Of a stretch of 64,000 bases of DNA, positions 52,876-62,597 are shown piece after piece. Source of the DNA: Neorhizobium tomejilense (GTDB taxonomy: Bacteria; Pseudomonadota; Alphaproteobacteria; Rhizobiales; Rhizobiaceae). Positions within the stretch are counted from its first letter, which is position 1, and every line of letters begins with the position of its first letter. The notes beneath the pieces were generated by a model. The model worked only from the letters and a program-made list of their open reading frames with translations, made no database searches and was not told the DNA's origin. The position numbers and the translations under genes are program-made. The stretch lies in NCBI GenBank assembly GCA_002968845.1, contig PVBG01000004.1, positions 310,001-374,000 on the forward strand, written 5' to 3'.

Positions 52876-54537
52876 TCAGTACCGGGCGTCAGGCGCTCCG
52901 GCGAAGGGATCAACGGGACTGTTGCGATTCCACGGCCTCCGCCCCATCAGCGCCTCCACCACGGCGGCCTGCATCGCCTCGTGGGTGGAATAGGCGTTTA
53001 TATAGGTCGGCACCCGGGGGGCGTCGTAGAGACAATAGGGAAAACCGAAGGAAATCATCACGGTCGGCAGTCTCGTCCACGGCCGTCTCATGGCGGCCCT
53101 GAAATCCCCGTGAAGTGCCCGCCAATCCAGAAAAATGCGCCCGCGCGTCAGAAGCGTCTCTTCGCCGAACAGATAGAGGACGAGATCCTGCCCATCCGTA
53201 TCGAGCGGCGTGCCATAGGGATGGAGGGTCATTTCGAAGCCCTCCGCAGCCAGCATGTCCGGCAGCTTGAAATCCAGCCTCGCATTCTGCATCGGTTCGA
53301 CGATCCCGCCGGAAACGACGAGGATGCGGCGATGCTTTTCAGGGTCGAGCGGCAGCGTACCGTTCCTGTCCTTCACCAGTGTGGGCGCGCGCGCAAAAGC
53401 CTCGCTGGCCACTTCCTGGGCAGCCGGTTCCCTCACATGGGCGGGCATTTCGACGCTGCGATGCAGGCCGACCGACGCCTTGAGGGCGAGGACGCGTGTG
53501 ACGGCATCGTGGAAACGCTCCGCCGGAATGCGCCCGGAATGGGCGGCGTCACGCACAGCCGCGATTTCCGCCTCCGGTCTGGAGGAGAAAAGAACCATGT
53601 CGCAGCCACTCGCGATAATCTCGATCTTCGCGTCATGCGCCGGCATCACGCCCGAAAGGCCCGCCATCTCGCTGGCGTCGGAGACGATCAAGCCATTGAA
53701 GCCGAGTTCGCCCCGCAGGAGTGCGGTATTGAGCGGCGCAGAGACCGAGGCCGGCAGATAGGCTTCTTCGCCTGCATTGGGATCGCGTTCCAGGACATAG
53801 GCCGGCAGCGCGATATGCGCCGACATGACCGACTTCACCCCCTGATCGATGGCGGCCTTGTAGAGCACGCCGAAGGTGGCTCGCCATTCTTCCATCGATA
53901 GGGGATTGATGGTGGTGACCAGGTGCTGGTCGCGTTCGTCATAGCCTTCGCCCGGCCAGTGTTTCACGGTCGCGGCAAGGCCGAGGCGCTGGAAGACGCG
54001 CATCTGCGCCAGTGCGTGACGTGCGATCAGCGCCGGATCCGAGCCATATCCGCGGGTTGCGACGATCGGGCTGCGAAAGGCCGCGTTGATATCCAGTACC
54101 GGCGTGAAGGACCAGTTGATCCCGACGGAACGGGCTTCGCGTGCCATCAGGTCGGAGATCGCCTCCGTCAGTTCGACATCGTCGACGGCGGCCAGCGCCA
54201 ATGGATTGGGAATGGCCGTGCCGAAGGGGAGGCTCATGCGTGAGCCTTCGAGATCGGCGGAAACCAGCAGAGGGACCCCGGCCTGGGCCTGGATCGCTGC
54301 CATATGCGCGCGTTCCCCCGTGCCGTCTGCGCCGAAATAACGGGTGATGCCACCCGGCTGCAGCTCGCCGAGGCGGGCGATCTCCGCCTCGCGGTCGTCC
54401 CCGCGGGAATTGAGATTAAAAAGCTGGGCGGCGCGGGCGGTATCGTCCAGGGCCTGGAAGGTCTGCGTCACCCAGTCGAGGGCTTCGCGATCGAGATTGA
54501 AGGGTGATTTCGTCAGATGATCCAGTGTCGATGGCAT
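52876..54537 (-). CDS. Glycoside hydrolase family 3 protein (beta-N-acetylhexosaminidase-like)
   Basis: This 553-residue GH3 enzyme has an N-terminal TIM-barrel domain and a second domain. The NagZ-type dyad region KHWPGEGYDERDQH (residues 192-205) keeps the His (205) that serves as acid/base in GH3 hexosaminidases, though EGYDERDQ differs from the classical HGDT pattern. The nucleophile Asp is probably Asp287 in LIVSDASEMAG. No signal peptide is visible, so it acts in the cytoplasm on an imported sugar. It is the last gene of the importer-sulfatase operon, 12 bp after the sulfatase, which points to a desulfated amino-sugar glycoside. Confidence 0.88.
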   Translation of the reverse strand: MPSTLDHLTKSPFNLDREALDWVTQTFQALDDTARAAQLFNLNSRGDDREAEIARLGELQPGGITRYFGADGTGERAHMAAIQAQAGVPLLVSADLEGSRMSLPFGTAIPNPLALAAVDDVELTEAISDLMAREARSVGINWSFTPVLDINAAFRSPIVATRGYGSDPALIARHALAQMRVFQRLGLAATVKHWPGEGYDERDQHLVTTINPLSMEEWRATFGVLYKAAIDQGVKSVMSAHIALPAYVLERDPNAGEEAYLPASVSAPLNTALLRGELGFNGLIVSDASEMAGLSGVMPAHDAKIEIIASGCDMVLFSSRPEAEIAAVRDAAHSGRIPAERFHDAVTRVLALKASVGLHRSVEMPAHVREPAAQEVASEAFARAPTLVKDRNGTLPLDPEKHRRILVVSGGIVEPMQNARLDFKLPDMLAAEGFEMTLHPYGTPLDTDGQDLVLYLFGEETLLTRGRIFLDWRALHGDFRAAMRRPWTRLPTVMISFGFPYCLYDAPRVPTYINAYSTHEAMQAAVVEALMGRRPWNRNSPVDPFAGAPDARY

Positions 54538-54549
54538 CGTTCTCTCCGT

Positions 54550-56310
54550 TCATACCTGCTCTGTGAGCGCCCGCTCGATCGCCTCGAGCTTTTCCCGGTC
54601 CAGCTCCGGCCAGGCCGTTGCGGCCTGCACGAGCGTCTTTGCGGCGAGCGGGGCGGGCAGCGGCCTGTCCGCAAGACGAGGAACCTCCGCGATCAGGATG
54701 CGGCGCGTCGTTTCGTCGGCCATGAGTTTCGCGATCGGGATATTCGCCACCCGAGCCCCTTGTGGGAAATCGCTTGCCCGCGCCACGCTGCGCTGGCCGG
54801 AAACGACCTGCGCCCATTGTCTTTCAATGAGCAGATGTTCGTCGCGCACCGGCCCCGTCTCCGGAAGGCCGAGCCGCTCGAACTGGTCGGAGGGTGCATC
54901 GGAGGCCCGCATCAGATCGACAAGCAGCTCGGCCATCCGCAATTCGATCCTATCGTCTCTGAGCGGATTTTTCTGCTCGGGATCTGTCTCAAGGTCGTAG
55001 AGCAGCGTCCCGAACACCCAGGGCCCCCGGATCGTCCATCCTGGGACCCGCAGGACAGGAGCCCCTTTGGTGAAGGAGAAAGGCTGCGCAAGCTCCGCCT
55101 TGGACAGTTCGTCCGGAGAGAAGCGGGCACGCATGTGGGTCGGCATCAGCGTATATTCATGGAGCGGCGAATTGTCCTCGGTGGCGCAGCATCGCATGTA
55201 GACGTAACGGCCGTCGGTGACACACACGTGCCCCCCGAAATTCCCGAACAGCCCCGCCGTGCGGACCGGAACATCGTTCCTGACCGTCTCGAGAAGCGGT
55301 TTTCCCTGGATATCGGGCGTTGGCCGGAGGCCGAAGAGGTCGAGGAGCGTCGGCGCTATGTCTATGGTCTGAACGAGCGCGGAACGCCGTTCGCCGGCAA
55401 CCCTGGCCCGCGGATCCCAGATGAAGAAGGGCGTGTGGATCGTCTCGTCGTACCACGGCATGACGGATTTACCCCACCAGCCCTTTTCGCCGAGCATATA
55501 ACCATGGTCCGTGCAGACGATCAGCATCGTATCGTCCCACATGTTCTTCTCGTCCATCATGTCGAGCAGCCGGCCGAGATTGCGGTCGCACATCGAAAGC
55601 AGCGCCAGATAACGATGCCGCGCCTGGAGGACCCGTTCTTCCGGCTCGGTCACACGGTCGTAGGGCGGCCAGTCGAAATCCTCGCCGGTATCGGGATAGA
55701 GCGCGTGATATTCGGCATAGCTGAAAAATGGCTCATGCGGATCGAAGGTCTCGATCTGCAGCATCCAGTCGTCCTGGCCGGCATTGGTTTCGATGAATTG
55801 CAGGCCGGCATCGAATGTCCGCGTCTGCGGGTGGTCTCGCTCGTCCCTGAGATAGGCCCGGTTGATGGGATCCTGCCGCCTCATCTGGTAGAGGAAGTCG
55901 ACGAGACGGGTTCGATCCACACCTTCGACGATGCCTTTCCAGAGGTCGCCTTCCTGGCCGCGAAAGAACTCGTGCGAAGAAAAGCGCGTGTGATAGGTCG
56001 CACCCCCGTCTTCCCAATAATGCTGATGATCGGTGACGAGGTGGGTGTAGATACCGGCGTTTCTCAGCAATTCCGGCACGCTGTCGTCGAACGGCTCGAT
56101 CGGTGACCAGGACCGATGGAGAAAGTTGTACCTGCCGGTATGCATTTCGCGCCGCGCCGGCATGCAGGGCATGGACCCGGCATAACAGCGGTCGAACGTG
56201 GCCGTCTTTTCCGCAAGCCGCTCGAAATTCGGGGCATGGGCCGTCCTGTCGCCATAGGGCGGCAGAAGGCGGCGGTTGAGGCTGTCGAACATCAGGACGA
56301 TGGCGCGCAT
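54550..56310 (-). CDS. Cysteine-type sulfatase, first
   Basis: This 586-residue protein is a type I sulfatase. The FGE target motif is CMPAR at residues 49-53 (in GSMPCMPARREMHTGRY), so Cys49 would become formylglycine. MFDSLNRR at the N-terminus and CTDHGYMLGEKG in mid-protein supply the calcium-binding residues. No signal peptide is seen, so the enzyme acts inside the cell. It starts 3 bp after the ABC ATPase stop and ends 12 bp before the GH3 gene, so it works on an imported sulfated sugar. The exact sulfate ester cannot be named. Confidence 0.92.
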   Translation of the reverse strand: MRAIVLMFDSLNRRLLPPYGDRTAHAPNFERLAEKTATFDRCYAGSMPCMPARREMHTGRYNFLHRSWSPIEPFDDSVPELLRNAGIYTHLVTDHQHYWEDGGATYHTRFSSHEFFRGQEGDLWKGIVEGVDRTRLVDFLYQMRRQDPINRAYLRDERDHPQTRTFDAGLQFIETNAGQDDWMLQIETFDPHEPFFSYAEYHALYPDTGEDFDWPPYDRVTEPEERVLQARHRYLALLSMCDRNLGRLLDMMDEKNMWDDTMLIVCTDHGYMLGEKGWWGKSVMPWYDETIHTPFFIWDPRARVAGERRSALVQTIDIAPTLLDLFGLRPTPDIQGKPLLETVRNDVPVRTAGLFGNFGGHVCVTDGRYVYMRCCATEDNSPLHEYTLMPTHMRARFSPDELSKAELAQPFSFTKGAPVLRVPGWTIRGPWVFGTLLYDLETDPEQKNPLRDDRIELRMAELLVDLMRASDAPSDQFERLGLPETGPVRDEHLLIERQWAQVVSGQRSVARASDFPQGARVANIPIAKLMADETTRRILIAEVPRLADRPLPAPLAAKTLVQAATAWPELDREKLEAIERALTEQV

Positions 56311-56313
56311 GGT

Positions 56314-57126
56314 TTAAGCCGTCATTGCAAGGGCGCGGAACGCCGCGCGCCGTTCCGCCTGCCTTGCGGGATCGGCGACGGGCGCGGCGAGAAGCAGGCG
56401 CTTCGTATAGTCGTGAGCGGGGCGCGCCGTCACCTGATCGCATTCTCCGAATTCGACGATCTCGCCGAAACGCATGACCGCAACACGATGCGAAATGTGG
56501 CGCACCGCCGCCAGATCGTGTGAAACGAAAAGATAGGCGACGCCCGTCCGCTCCTGGATCTCGATGAACAGATCCATGACCCGCGACTGGGTGGAAAGAT
56601 CGAGTGCGGAGACCGGTTCATCGCAGACGATGAGGCGCGGAGAGAGCGCCAGCGCCCGGGCAATGGCGATGCGTTGACGCTGGCCGCCGGAAAATTCGCG
56701 GGCGAACCGTTCCGCCGCGTCGCTTGGCAGCGCGACCTGATCGAGCAGCCTGCGGACCTGCCGGGAGGCATCGGCACGCGAGGCGAGCCGGCGCGCGACT
56801 ATCGGTTCCGTCAGGATGTCCTCGATCGTCATCGACGGGTTAAGCGAGCTGTAGGGATCCTGGAAGACCGCCTGGATGGCCGCCTGGACTTTGCGGGCGC
56901 GGGGCAGTACCCCGGCGATATTCTCGCCGTCGAACCATATCTCGCCGGAGCTGACCGGACCGATGCCGAGAATGGCGCGCCCGAGCGTCGTCTTGCCCGA
57001 CCCGCTCTCGCCCACCAGCCCGACGGTTTCACCGGGGCGGATGGTGAGATTGACGTGTTTCAGGACATGGTGGGCGCCGAAATGGACGTTCACGTTGCGG
57101 CAATCGACGAGGATCTGATCGTTCAT
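56314..57126 (-). CDS. Oligopeptide/opine-family ABC importer ATPase (DppF-like)
   Basis: This 270-residue ATPase has Walker A GESGSGKTT, signature FSGGQRQRIAIARAL and Walker B VCDEPVSALD. It is the second ATPase of a peptide/opine/nickel-family importer and pairs with the ATPase domain of the fused protein upstream. It overlaps that gene by four bases and ends 3 bp before the sulfatase start. In this context the family probably carries a sulfated saccharide rather than a peptide. Confidence 0.92.
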   Translation of the reverse strand: MNDQILVDCRNVNVHFGAHHVLKHVNLTIRPGETVGLVGESGSGKTTLGRAILGIGPVSSGEIWFDGENIAGVLPRARKVQAAIQAVFQDPYSSLNPSMTIEDILTEPIVARRLASRADASRQVRRLLDQVALPSDAAERFAREFSGGQRQRIAIARALALSPRLIVCDEPVSALDLSTQSRVMDLFIEIQERTGVAYLFVSHDLAAVRHISHRVAVMRFGEIVEFGECDQVTARPAHDYTKRLLLAAPVADPARQAERRAAFRALAMTA

Positions 57127-58886
57127 GCGCGCATCCCTTCCGTCATCGGTGGTCGATATGTCCGCGTCATGCCATCTTCGAGAACGGATCCGAGAAGCAT
57201 GCGGGTGTAGTCGTGCGCCGGAGCGGCGAAGAGGTCAGCCACGGTGTTGATTTCCACGATCCTGCCGTCCTTCATGACGGCCACCCGGTCGCAGCTGTCC
57301 GCCACGACACCGAAATTGTGGGTCACCAGCATGACCGCCATGTTGAACTCCTTTTGCAGGTCGCGCAGAAGGTCGAGCACTTCGGCCTGCACGGTGACGT
57401 CGAGCGCGGTGGTCGGTTCGTCGGCGATCAGAAGGTCGGGGCTGCAGGCGACCGCACCGGCAATGAGGACGCGCTGGGCCATGCCGCCGGAGATCTCGTG
57501 CGGATAGGCGCGAAACACCCGTTCCGGGTCCGGCAGCTTCACGCGGGCGAGCAGTTTCAGCGCCCGCCGCGTCGCTTCGGCACGCGAGATCCCGAGCACC
57601 GTCATCATCGGCTCGACGAGCTGGAAGCCGATCCGGAACGCCGGATCGAGATTGGCCATCGGCTCCTGCGGAACATAGGCGATGCGCCTGCCCCGAAGAG
57701 CCCGGACCTCATCTCCGGAAGATTTCCCGAGATCGATACCGTCGAACCGGATGGAGCCGGAAAGAACCCGGCCTCCGGGCGATAAAAGTCCGAGGATGGC
57801 AAAGGCCGTCTGGCTCTTGCCCGATCCGCTTTCACCGACGAGCCCCAGAACTTCGCCACGCCTGAGGCTGAGGCTCACGCCCTTGACGACTTCCCGCCAG
57901 CCCTCGTTCGCAGGATAGGCAACAACCAGATTCCGCACGTCGAGGAGCACGTCGGATGCGGTTTGCGGCAGCGGTTCGCTCACCGCCAGGGGAAGGACCT
58001 TCGGCGCCCTGACCTGAACACCGCCCTGCTGCATGCGGTCGCGGATGGCATTGGCAAGCAGCACCAGCGACGCCACGGTTGCCGTGATTGCCAGCCCTGG
58101 CCAGAGGATCGCCTGCGGCGAGACATAGATGTTGGAGAAGGCATCCTGCAGCATGCCGCCCCAGGTCGGCGTGCTGGGGTCGCCCAGCCCGAGGAACTCG
58201 AGACCGGACTGGACGACGATGGCGATCCCGGCAACGATGGAGGTCTGGATGACCACCGGCGCCCGCACCGAAAGCAGGATATGCCTGGTGATGATCCTGA
58301 GGTCGCTGAGGCCAGAGACCCGCGCCGCATCGATATAGAGCTCGTGTTTGACGCCGTTGACGAGATTGCGCGTCAGCCGGAAAAAGCCCGGCGACAGCAT
58401 CACCCCGAAGACCGCCATCGACAGGTAGATCGAGGCCCCGAGCGCCTGGTAGAAGGCGAGCAATACGATCAGCGCCGGCAGTGCCATGATGCCGTCGGAG
58501 ATCCAGCGGGCCACCAGATCGAGCTTCCTGCCGTAAAAGCCGGCGAAGAGCCCCGCCGTCACCCCGATGGATGCCGCGATGACGACCGTGATCAGCGCGC
58601 CGAGGAATGTGTTGCGGCCGCCATGGACGAGACGGCTCCATATGTCGCGGCCCGAACCGTCGCCGCCGAGGAGATAACCGTCGCCGGCGACGGCATTGAC
58701 CTTGAATATCTGGACGGCGGACGGATCGTTGGGGGCAAGCAGAGGCGCGAAGATCGCCGATGCGATGACGATCAGCAGCGCCAGCGCCGCGACAAGGCCT
58801 GTCGGATTGGTGAGAACCGAGCGGACGAAATGACGGCGTTGCGAAGCGGCGGGGATTGGCGGCTGGGCGGTGTTGATATCGCTCAT
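57123..58886 (-). CDS. Fused ABC importer permease and ATPase (DppC-DppD-like)
   Basis: This 587-residue protein joins a DppC-type permease (residues about 20-290) to a DppD-type ATPase (about 310-587). The permease half has the coupling loop AARVSGLSDLRIITRHI and five or six hydrophobic segments. The ATPase half has Walker A GESGSGKS (351-358), signature ISGGMAQRV and Walker B LLIADEPTTALD. The start at 58886 overlaps the dppB-like stop by four bases; a longer open frame above it is not credible. Fusions of this kind are known in the family but uncommon. Confidence 0.93.
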   Translation of the reverse strand: MSDINTAQPPIPAASQRRHFVRSVLTNPTGLVAALALLIVIASAIFAPLLAPNDPSAVQIFKVNAVAGDGYLLGGDGSGRDIWSRLVHGGRNTFLGALITVVIAASIGVTAGLFAGFYGRKLDLVARWISDGIMALPALIVLLAFYQALGASIYLSMAVFGVMLSPGFFRLTRNLVNGVKHELYIDAARVSGLSDLRIITRHILLSVRAPVVIQTSIVAGIAIVVQSGLEFLGLGDPSTPTWGGMLQDAFSNIYVSPQAILWPGLAITATVASLVLLANAIRDRMQQGGVQVRAPKVLPLAVSEPLPQTASDVLLDVRNLVVAYPANEGWREVVKGVSLSLRRGEVLGLVGESGSGKSQTAFAILGLLSPGGRVLSGSIRFDGIDLGKSSGDEVRALRGRRIAYVPQEPMANLDPAFRIGFQLVEPMMTVLGISRAEATRRALKLLARVKLPDPERVFRAYPHEISGGMAQRVLIAGAVACSPDLLIADEPTTALDVTVQAEVLDLLRDLQKEFNMAVMLVTHNFGVVADSCDRVAVMKDGRIVEINTVADLFAAPAHDYTRMLLGSVLEDGMTRTYRPPMTEGMRA

Positions 58887-59824
58887 GACATCCTCACCTT
58901 CGGATTTGCCCATGCGTTGAGGAAGTCTATCAATATATTCACCAGAACGACCACGATGATCAGGGTCACGACCACTCCCATGAGCACGGGAACATCGCCG
59001 ATCAGCGCAGCCGAGACCGTCAACGATCCCATGCCGGGAATGGCGAACACGCGCTCGATGACGGCGGCGCCGCCGAGAAGCGCGATGAACTGTACGGAAA
59101 GAACGGTCAGCGCCGCCGGCATCGCGTTGCGCAGCGCATGGCGATAGAGCACCGAACGGGGGCTGACGCCGCGGGCGCGGAGTGTGCGCACATAATCCTG
59201 CTTGAGCGCATCGATAACCGCGCCCCGGATCTGCTGGGAGGCCGAGGCTATCCCCGAAAGCACCAGCGACGTTACGGGAAGCACCAGGGAAGCCGCCCAT
59301 GCGGACGGTGAAGCGCTGAACGAAACATAACCGGTTGCAGGCAACAGGCCGAGCTCGACCGAGAAGGTGAGGACCAGCAGCAGGCCAAGCCAGAAGTTCG
59401 GCATCGCAAAACCTGCGACGCTGACGATCTGGATGGCGCGGTCCGCCCAGCCGCCGCGGACAGCCGCGGCGATACCGAGCATCGCCGAAAGGAGCGCCAT
59501 CAGCGCCACGGCGATCGTCACCATCGACAGGGTGACGGGCAGCCGGCTCGCAAGTGCCGACGCCACGCTCTCGCTCATCGTCCATGACGGGCCGAGGTCG
59601 CCGCGGACGGCATGGCTCACCCAGTCGCCGAATTGGACCATCAGGGGTCGGTCGAGCCCCAGCCGGCTGTTCAGCGCCGTCACCTGGTCGGCCGTCGCGT
59701 TCTCACCGAGGATGTTGCGGGCGACGTTGCCCGTGGCGCCGAAAACCATCATGAAGGTTACGGTCGAGACCAGGCAAAGCAGCGCGATGCCGGAAGCGAC
59801 CCGTTTCAGAAGATACCGTATCAT
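58883..59824 (-). CDS. Oligopeptide/opine-family ABC importer permease (DppB-like)
   Basis: This 313-residue inner-membrane protein has six hydrophobic segments and the DppB N-terminal pattern MIRYLLKRVASGIALL. The coupling region is YVRTLRARGVSPRSVLYRHALRNA. It overlaps the fused gene by four bases and follows the binding protein by 12 bp. With the fused permease it makes the channel of the importer. Confidence 0.93.
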   Translation of the reverse strand: MIRYLLKRVASGIALLCLVSTVTFMMVFGATGNVARNILGENATADQVTALNSRLGLDRPLMVQFGDWVSHAVRGDLGPSWTMSESVASALASRLPVTLSMVTIAVALMALLSAMLGIAAAVRGGWADRAIQIVSVAGFAMPNFWLGLLLVLTFSVELGLLPATGYVSFSASPSAWAASLVLPVTSLVLSGIASASQQIRGAVIDALKQDYVRTLRARGVSPRSVLYRHALRNAMPAALTVLSVQFIALLGGAAVIERVFAIPGMGSLTVSAALIGDVPVLMGVVVTLIIVVVLVNILIDFLNAWANPKVRMS

Positions 59825-59836
59825 CGGCGTCCGAGC

Positions 59837-61345
59837 TCACTTTGCGGGCGCATAATTGCGCGGCCAAGGCACGATGTTCTGCGCCTGCATCTGGACCTTC
59901 ACCTGCGCGTTGGAAACGTAGATGCTGTCGATCCGGAACCAGGGCGCAAAGAAGGCATTCTCGACCATATATCGATTGGCGGCCTGCATCGCGGCATTCT
60001 GATCCTTGCCCGGAGGCGTGTACTGGGCGGTCTTCAGGAGAGCCTCCAGCTTTTCGTCCTTTGCCTTGGAGGTATTCCAGGGGGAGTTTGCGAAGGCGAA
60101 TTTGTTGAAGTCGGCCCAGGGCGACTGGCTGCCCAGACGGAAGAGGAACATCGGGTATTTGCCCGACAGCAACTCGGCGATCGTGACGTTCGGCGGGACT
60201 TTCACCCAGCTGACGGTGACGCCGATATCCTTGAGCTGCTGGGTGATGATCGGCGTGTAGGGAGCAAGCGTGCCGATATCCGGCATCGTGACGCTGAAAC
60301 CGCTTGCATAACCTGCTTCGGCAAGCAGGGCACGGGCCGCCTTCGGGTCATATTGATAGGTCCCGTCGAGCGATGGATCAAACGCCTCGCTCGGCGGGAC
60401 GAAAGGCTGATCCGTAACCTCCCCATAACCCCTGGCGACGAACTTCAGGATCGCTTTTTCATCGAATGCCATATTGAGCGCGCGCCGGACCCGGACGTCG
60501 GACAGCGCCTTCACCATTTTGCCGTCGCGGTCGGAGAGAAACAGACCCAGCCAGTCCACGGGCAGTCTGGAAACCGTCAGCTTGCTCGCCTCGGCCTCGG
60601 TGACGACCTGCCCTTCGCCCGCGGCGGCATCCACCTGGCCGGATTTCAACGCATTCATCCGCGCGCTGAGATCGTTGATCGGCGTCATCGTCATGGTTTC
60701 GAACGGGAAGGCGCCGGCGTTCCAATAATCCGGATTGCGCTTGTAGACGTATTGCCGCCCGGTCACCGAGCGCGCCGTGTCGTAGATGTAAGGCCCGGAG
60801 CCGATCGGGAGCATTTTGGAATCAGCCTTGCCGAGCGTCGCGGGGCTCGCCATAGCGCCGCCGACGGTCGCCAGATTGAAGAGCATGCCCGGATCCGGTT
60901 CCTTGAGATGCAGCTTTACCTCGGCGGGGCCGACGATCTCGACATTCTTGATGGCGCCAGCCATCCAGGTGTTCTGCCCGACGCCATCGCGCAGATATTC
61001 GAGGTTTGCCTTCACCGCCTCCGCGTTAAAGGGTGTTCCGTCGGTGAACTTGACGCCTTCGCGCAGCTTGAGCGTCAGCTCCGTGCCCTCGCCGTTGAAG
61101 CGCCATTCGGTGGCCAGGTTCGGCATCGTCTTGCCGTCGGGGGCCGTATAGAGCAGCGTGTCGAAGACCGGCATCCAGTATTGGGCGCGATGGCCGATGG
61201 AAAGGCCGGCACGGTCGAAGGTGTCGTTATCCAGAATGCCGGCAAGCGCAAGCGTCTCGGGATTGTTCCCGACCTCTGCTTGGGCGACTGGCGGCACGGA
61301 TAAAAAAGCCGCCGTCAAGGCGGACAAAATCAATCGGTTTCGCAT
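59837..61345 (-). CDS. ABC substrate-binding protein, oligopeptide/opine type (SBP_bac_5)
   Basis: This 502-residue periplasmic protein belongs to the SBP_bac_5 family. The start at 61345 follows GAGGAGAGC and gives a Sec-type signal ending near PVAQA. TLKLREGVKFTDGTPFNAEAV, at about residues 90-110, is the family hallmark, and WFRIDSIYVSN occurs near the C-terminus. Family members bind peptides, opines and some oligosaccharides. It heads the operon with importer, sulfatase and GH3 genes, and diverges from a LysR regulator. Confidence 0.92.
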   Translation of the reverse strand: MRNRLILSALTAAFLSVPPVAQAEVGNNPETLALAGILDNDTFDRAGLSIGHRAQYWMPVFDTLLYTAPDGKTMPNLATEWRFNGEGTELTLKLREGVKFTDGTPFNAEAVKANLEYLRDGVGQNTWMAGAIKNVEIVGPAEVKLHLKEPDPGMLFNLATVGGAMASPATLGKADSKMLPIGSGPYIYDTARSVTGRQYVYKRNPDYWNAGAFPFETMTMTPINDLSARMNALKSGQVDAAAGEGQVVTEAEASKLTVSRLPVDWLGLFLSDRDGKMVKALSDVRVRRALNMAFDEKAILKFVARGYGEVTDQPFVPPSEAFDPSLDGTYQYDPKAARALLAEAGYASGFSVTMPDIGTLAPYTPIITQQLKDIGVTVSWVKVPPNVTIAELLSGKYPMFLFRLGSQSPWADFNKFAFANSPWNTSKAKDEKLEALLKTAQYTPPGKDQNAAMQAANRYMVENAFFAPWFRIDSIYVSNAQVKVQMQAQNIVPWPRNYAPAK

Positions 61346-61515
61346 GCTCTCCTCCCCGAGAGCCTGACTTGCCCGCTCCCCGGCCAGACAGGCTGCATGT
61401 AGCGAATAAGATCCTGCCAGATACATATTCTTGGCGTTCCGAAGCCATACCAGTTGAGGCAATGCACGAAAAATGCAATTAACGGCGTGACCGATAAACG
61501 AAGCTTATCACTGCC

Positions 61516-62466
61516 ATGCTGGATCAGATCACCCACCTCTTCCGTCTGCAGGCGATCGTGGAGGAAGGCAGCCTCCGCCGGGCCGCCGAGCGGCTGAACC
61601 TCACGCAACCCGCTTTGTCTCGATCTCTCGCCCAGTTGGAGGCCCATTTCGGGCGGCCGCTTCTGGAGCGGCACGCACGCGGTGTCCGTCCGACGCTGTT
61701 CGGCGAGAGGGTTTTATCAGAATCGCTGCGGATGATGCGCCACTGGGAAGTGGCCGAGCAGGAACTCATGTCCGACAGGGCAATAGGCAAGGCCTATCTG
61801 CGGATCGGCGCCGGACCGATGTGGCGTCCGGCAATCCTGCCGGAGCTGCTCGTCGACATGCAGCGGCGGTTCCCCAAGATCGTGTTCGAGCTCAGGAACA
61901 GCCGTTATGCGACCTCGATCACCGATCTCCTGGAGGGGCGCCTCGACATGCTGTTCACGGGAATGACGGTCGATGATCCGCAAGACTTCCGCCTTGTTGC
62001 GCTTCCGCTGACGAAAGTGATCAACAATGTCATGGCCCGCGAGGATCACCCGATCTTCGCCGCACGCGATGCGGCGGGCGCGGTTCCGCCGGAGCGCCTG
62101 CTCGATTATCCCTGGCTCGTGCATTCCGAGCTACCGATCTATCAGGCCACCACCCAGCACGGTCTTTTCGAGCGGCTGGGACGGGAGCCCGATATCCGGT
62201 TGAGCTGCGAGAGCCTGCATTCGACATTGTCCATCCTTCAGCGGAGCGATTGCCTCTGCCTGCTGCCCGATGCGGCCGTACTTGCGACGTCCTGCCCGCG
62301 CATCGTCCCGGTGCCGGTCAATCTCAGTTACAGGCACACGCGGACGGGGGTGATCTATCGCGAAGAACTCGGCGACTGGGCTCCGGTGCGCCAGCTGATC
62401 GCACTCTGCAGGGAGCTCTTTCATCTCGATAATCCACCGGAGGCCGGGCAAGGCGATCGGCAGTGA
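61516..62466 (+). CDS. LysR-family regulator
   Basis: This 316-residue protein has the LysR helix-turn-helix at about residues 1-60 (ITHLFRLQAIVEEGSLRRAA and LNLTQPALSRSLAQLEAHFG) and a two-lobed effector domain after residue 90. It diverges from the importer-sulfatase operon with a 170-bp shared promoter region and lies 131 bp before the second sulfatase gene in the same direction. It therefore probably regulates both sulfatase units in response to the sulfated sugar or its product. Confidence 0.9.
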   Translation: MLDQITHLFRLQAIVEEGSLRRAAERLNLTQPALSRSLAQLEAHFGRPLLERHARGVRPTLFGERVLSESLRMMRHWEVAEQELMSDRAIGKAYLRIGAGPMWRPAILPELLVDMQRRFPKIVFELRNSRYATSITDLLEGRLDMLFTGMTVDDPQDFRLVALPLTKVINNVMAREDHPIFAARDAAGAVPPERLLDYPWLVHSELPIYQATTQHGLFERLGREPDIRLSCESLHSTLSILQRSDCLCLLPDAAVLATSCPRIVPVPVNLSYRHTRTGVIYREELGDWAPVRQLIALCRELFHLDNPPEAGQGDRQ

Positions 62467-62597
62467 TCAGTTTTCAGCATCGCTTGCTTCTGAAATTGCA
62501 TTATTGGCGCATGGCCTGACGCTGTATCCTTGATCAAGGCGGCGGGTTCGATGGTTGCGACCATAGGTATTCCTGCCGCATGCGAGGGAGGAAAGAC

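Noticed and set aside
58887..59585. N-terminal extension of the fused permease-ATPase
   Set aside because: The frame stays open upstream of 58886 but overlaps the dppB-like gene in another frame and lacks permease similarity; the 4-base overlap start is preferred.
56314..61345. Nickel or dipeptide uptake system
   Set aside because: The family does include such importers, but the tight operon with a sulfatase and a GH3 enzyme makes a sulfated sugar more plausible.
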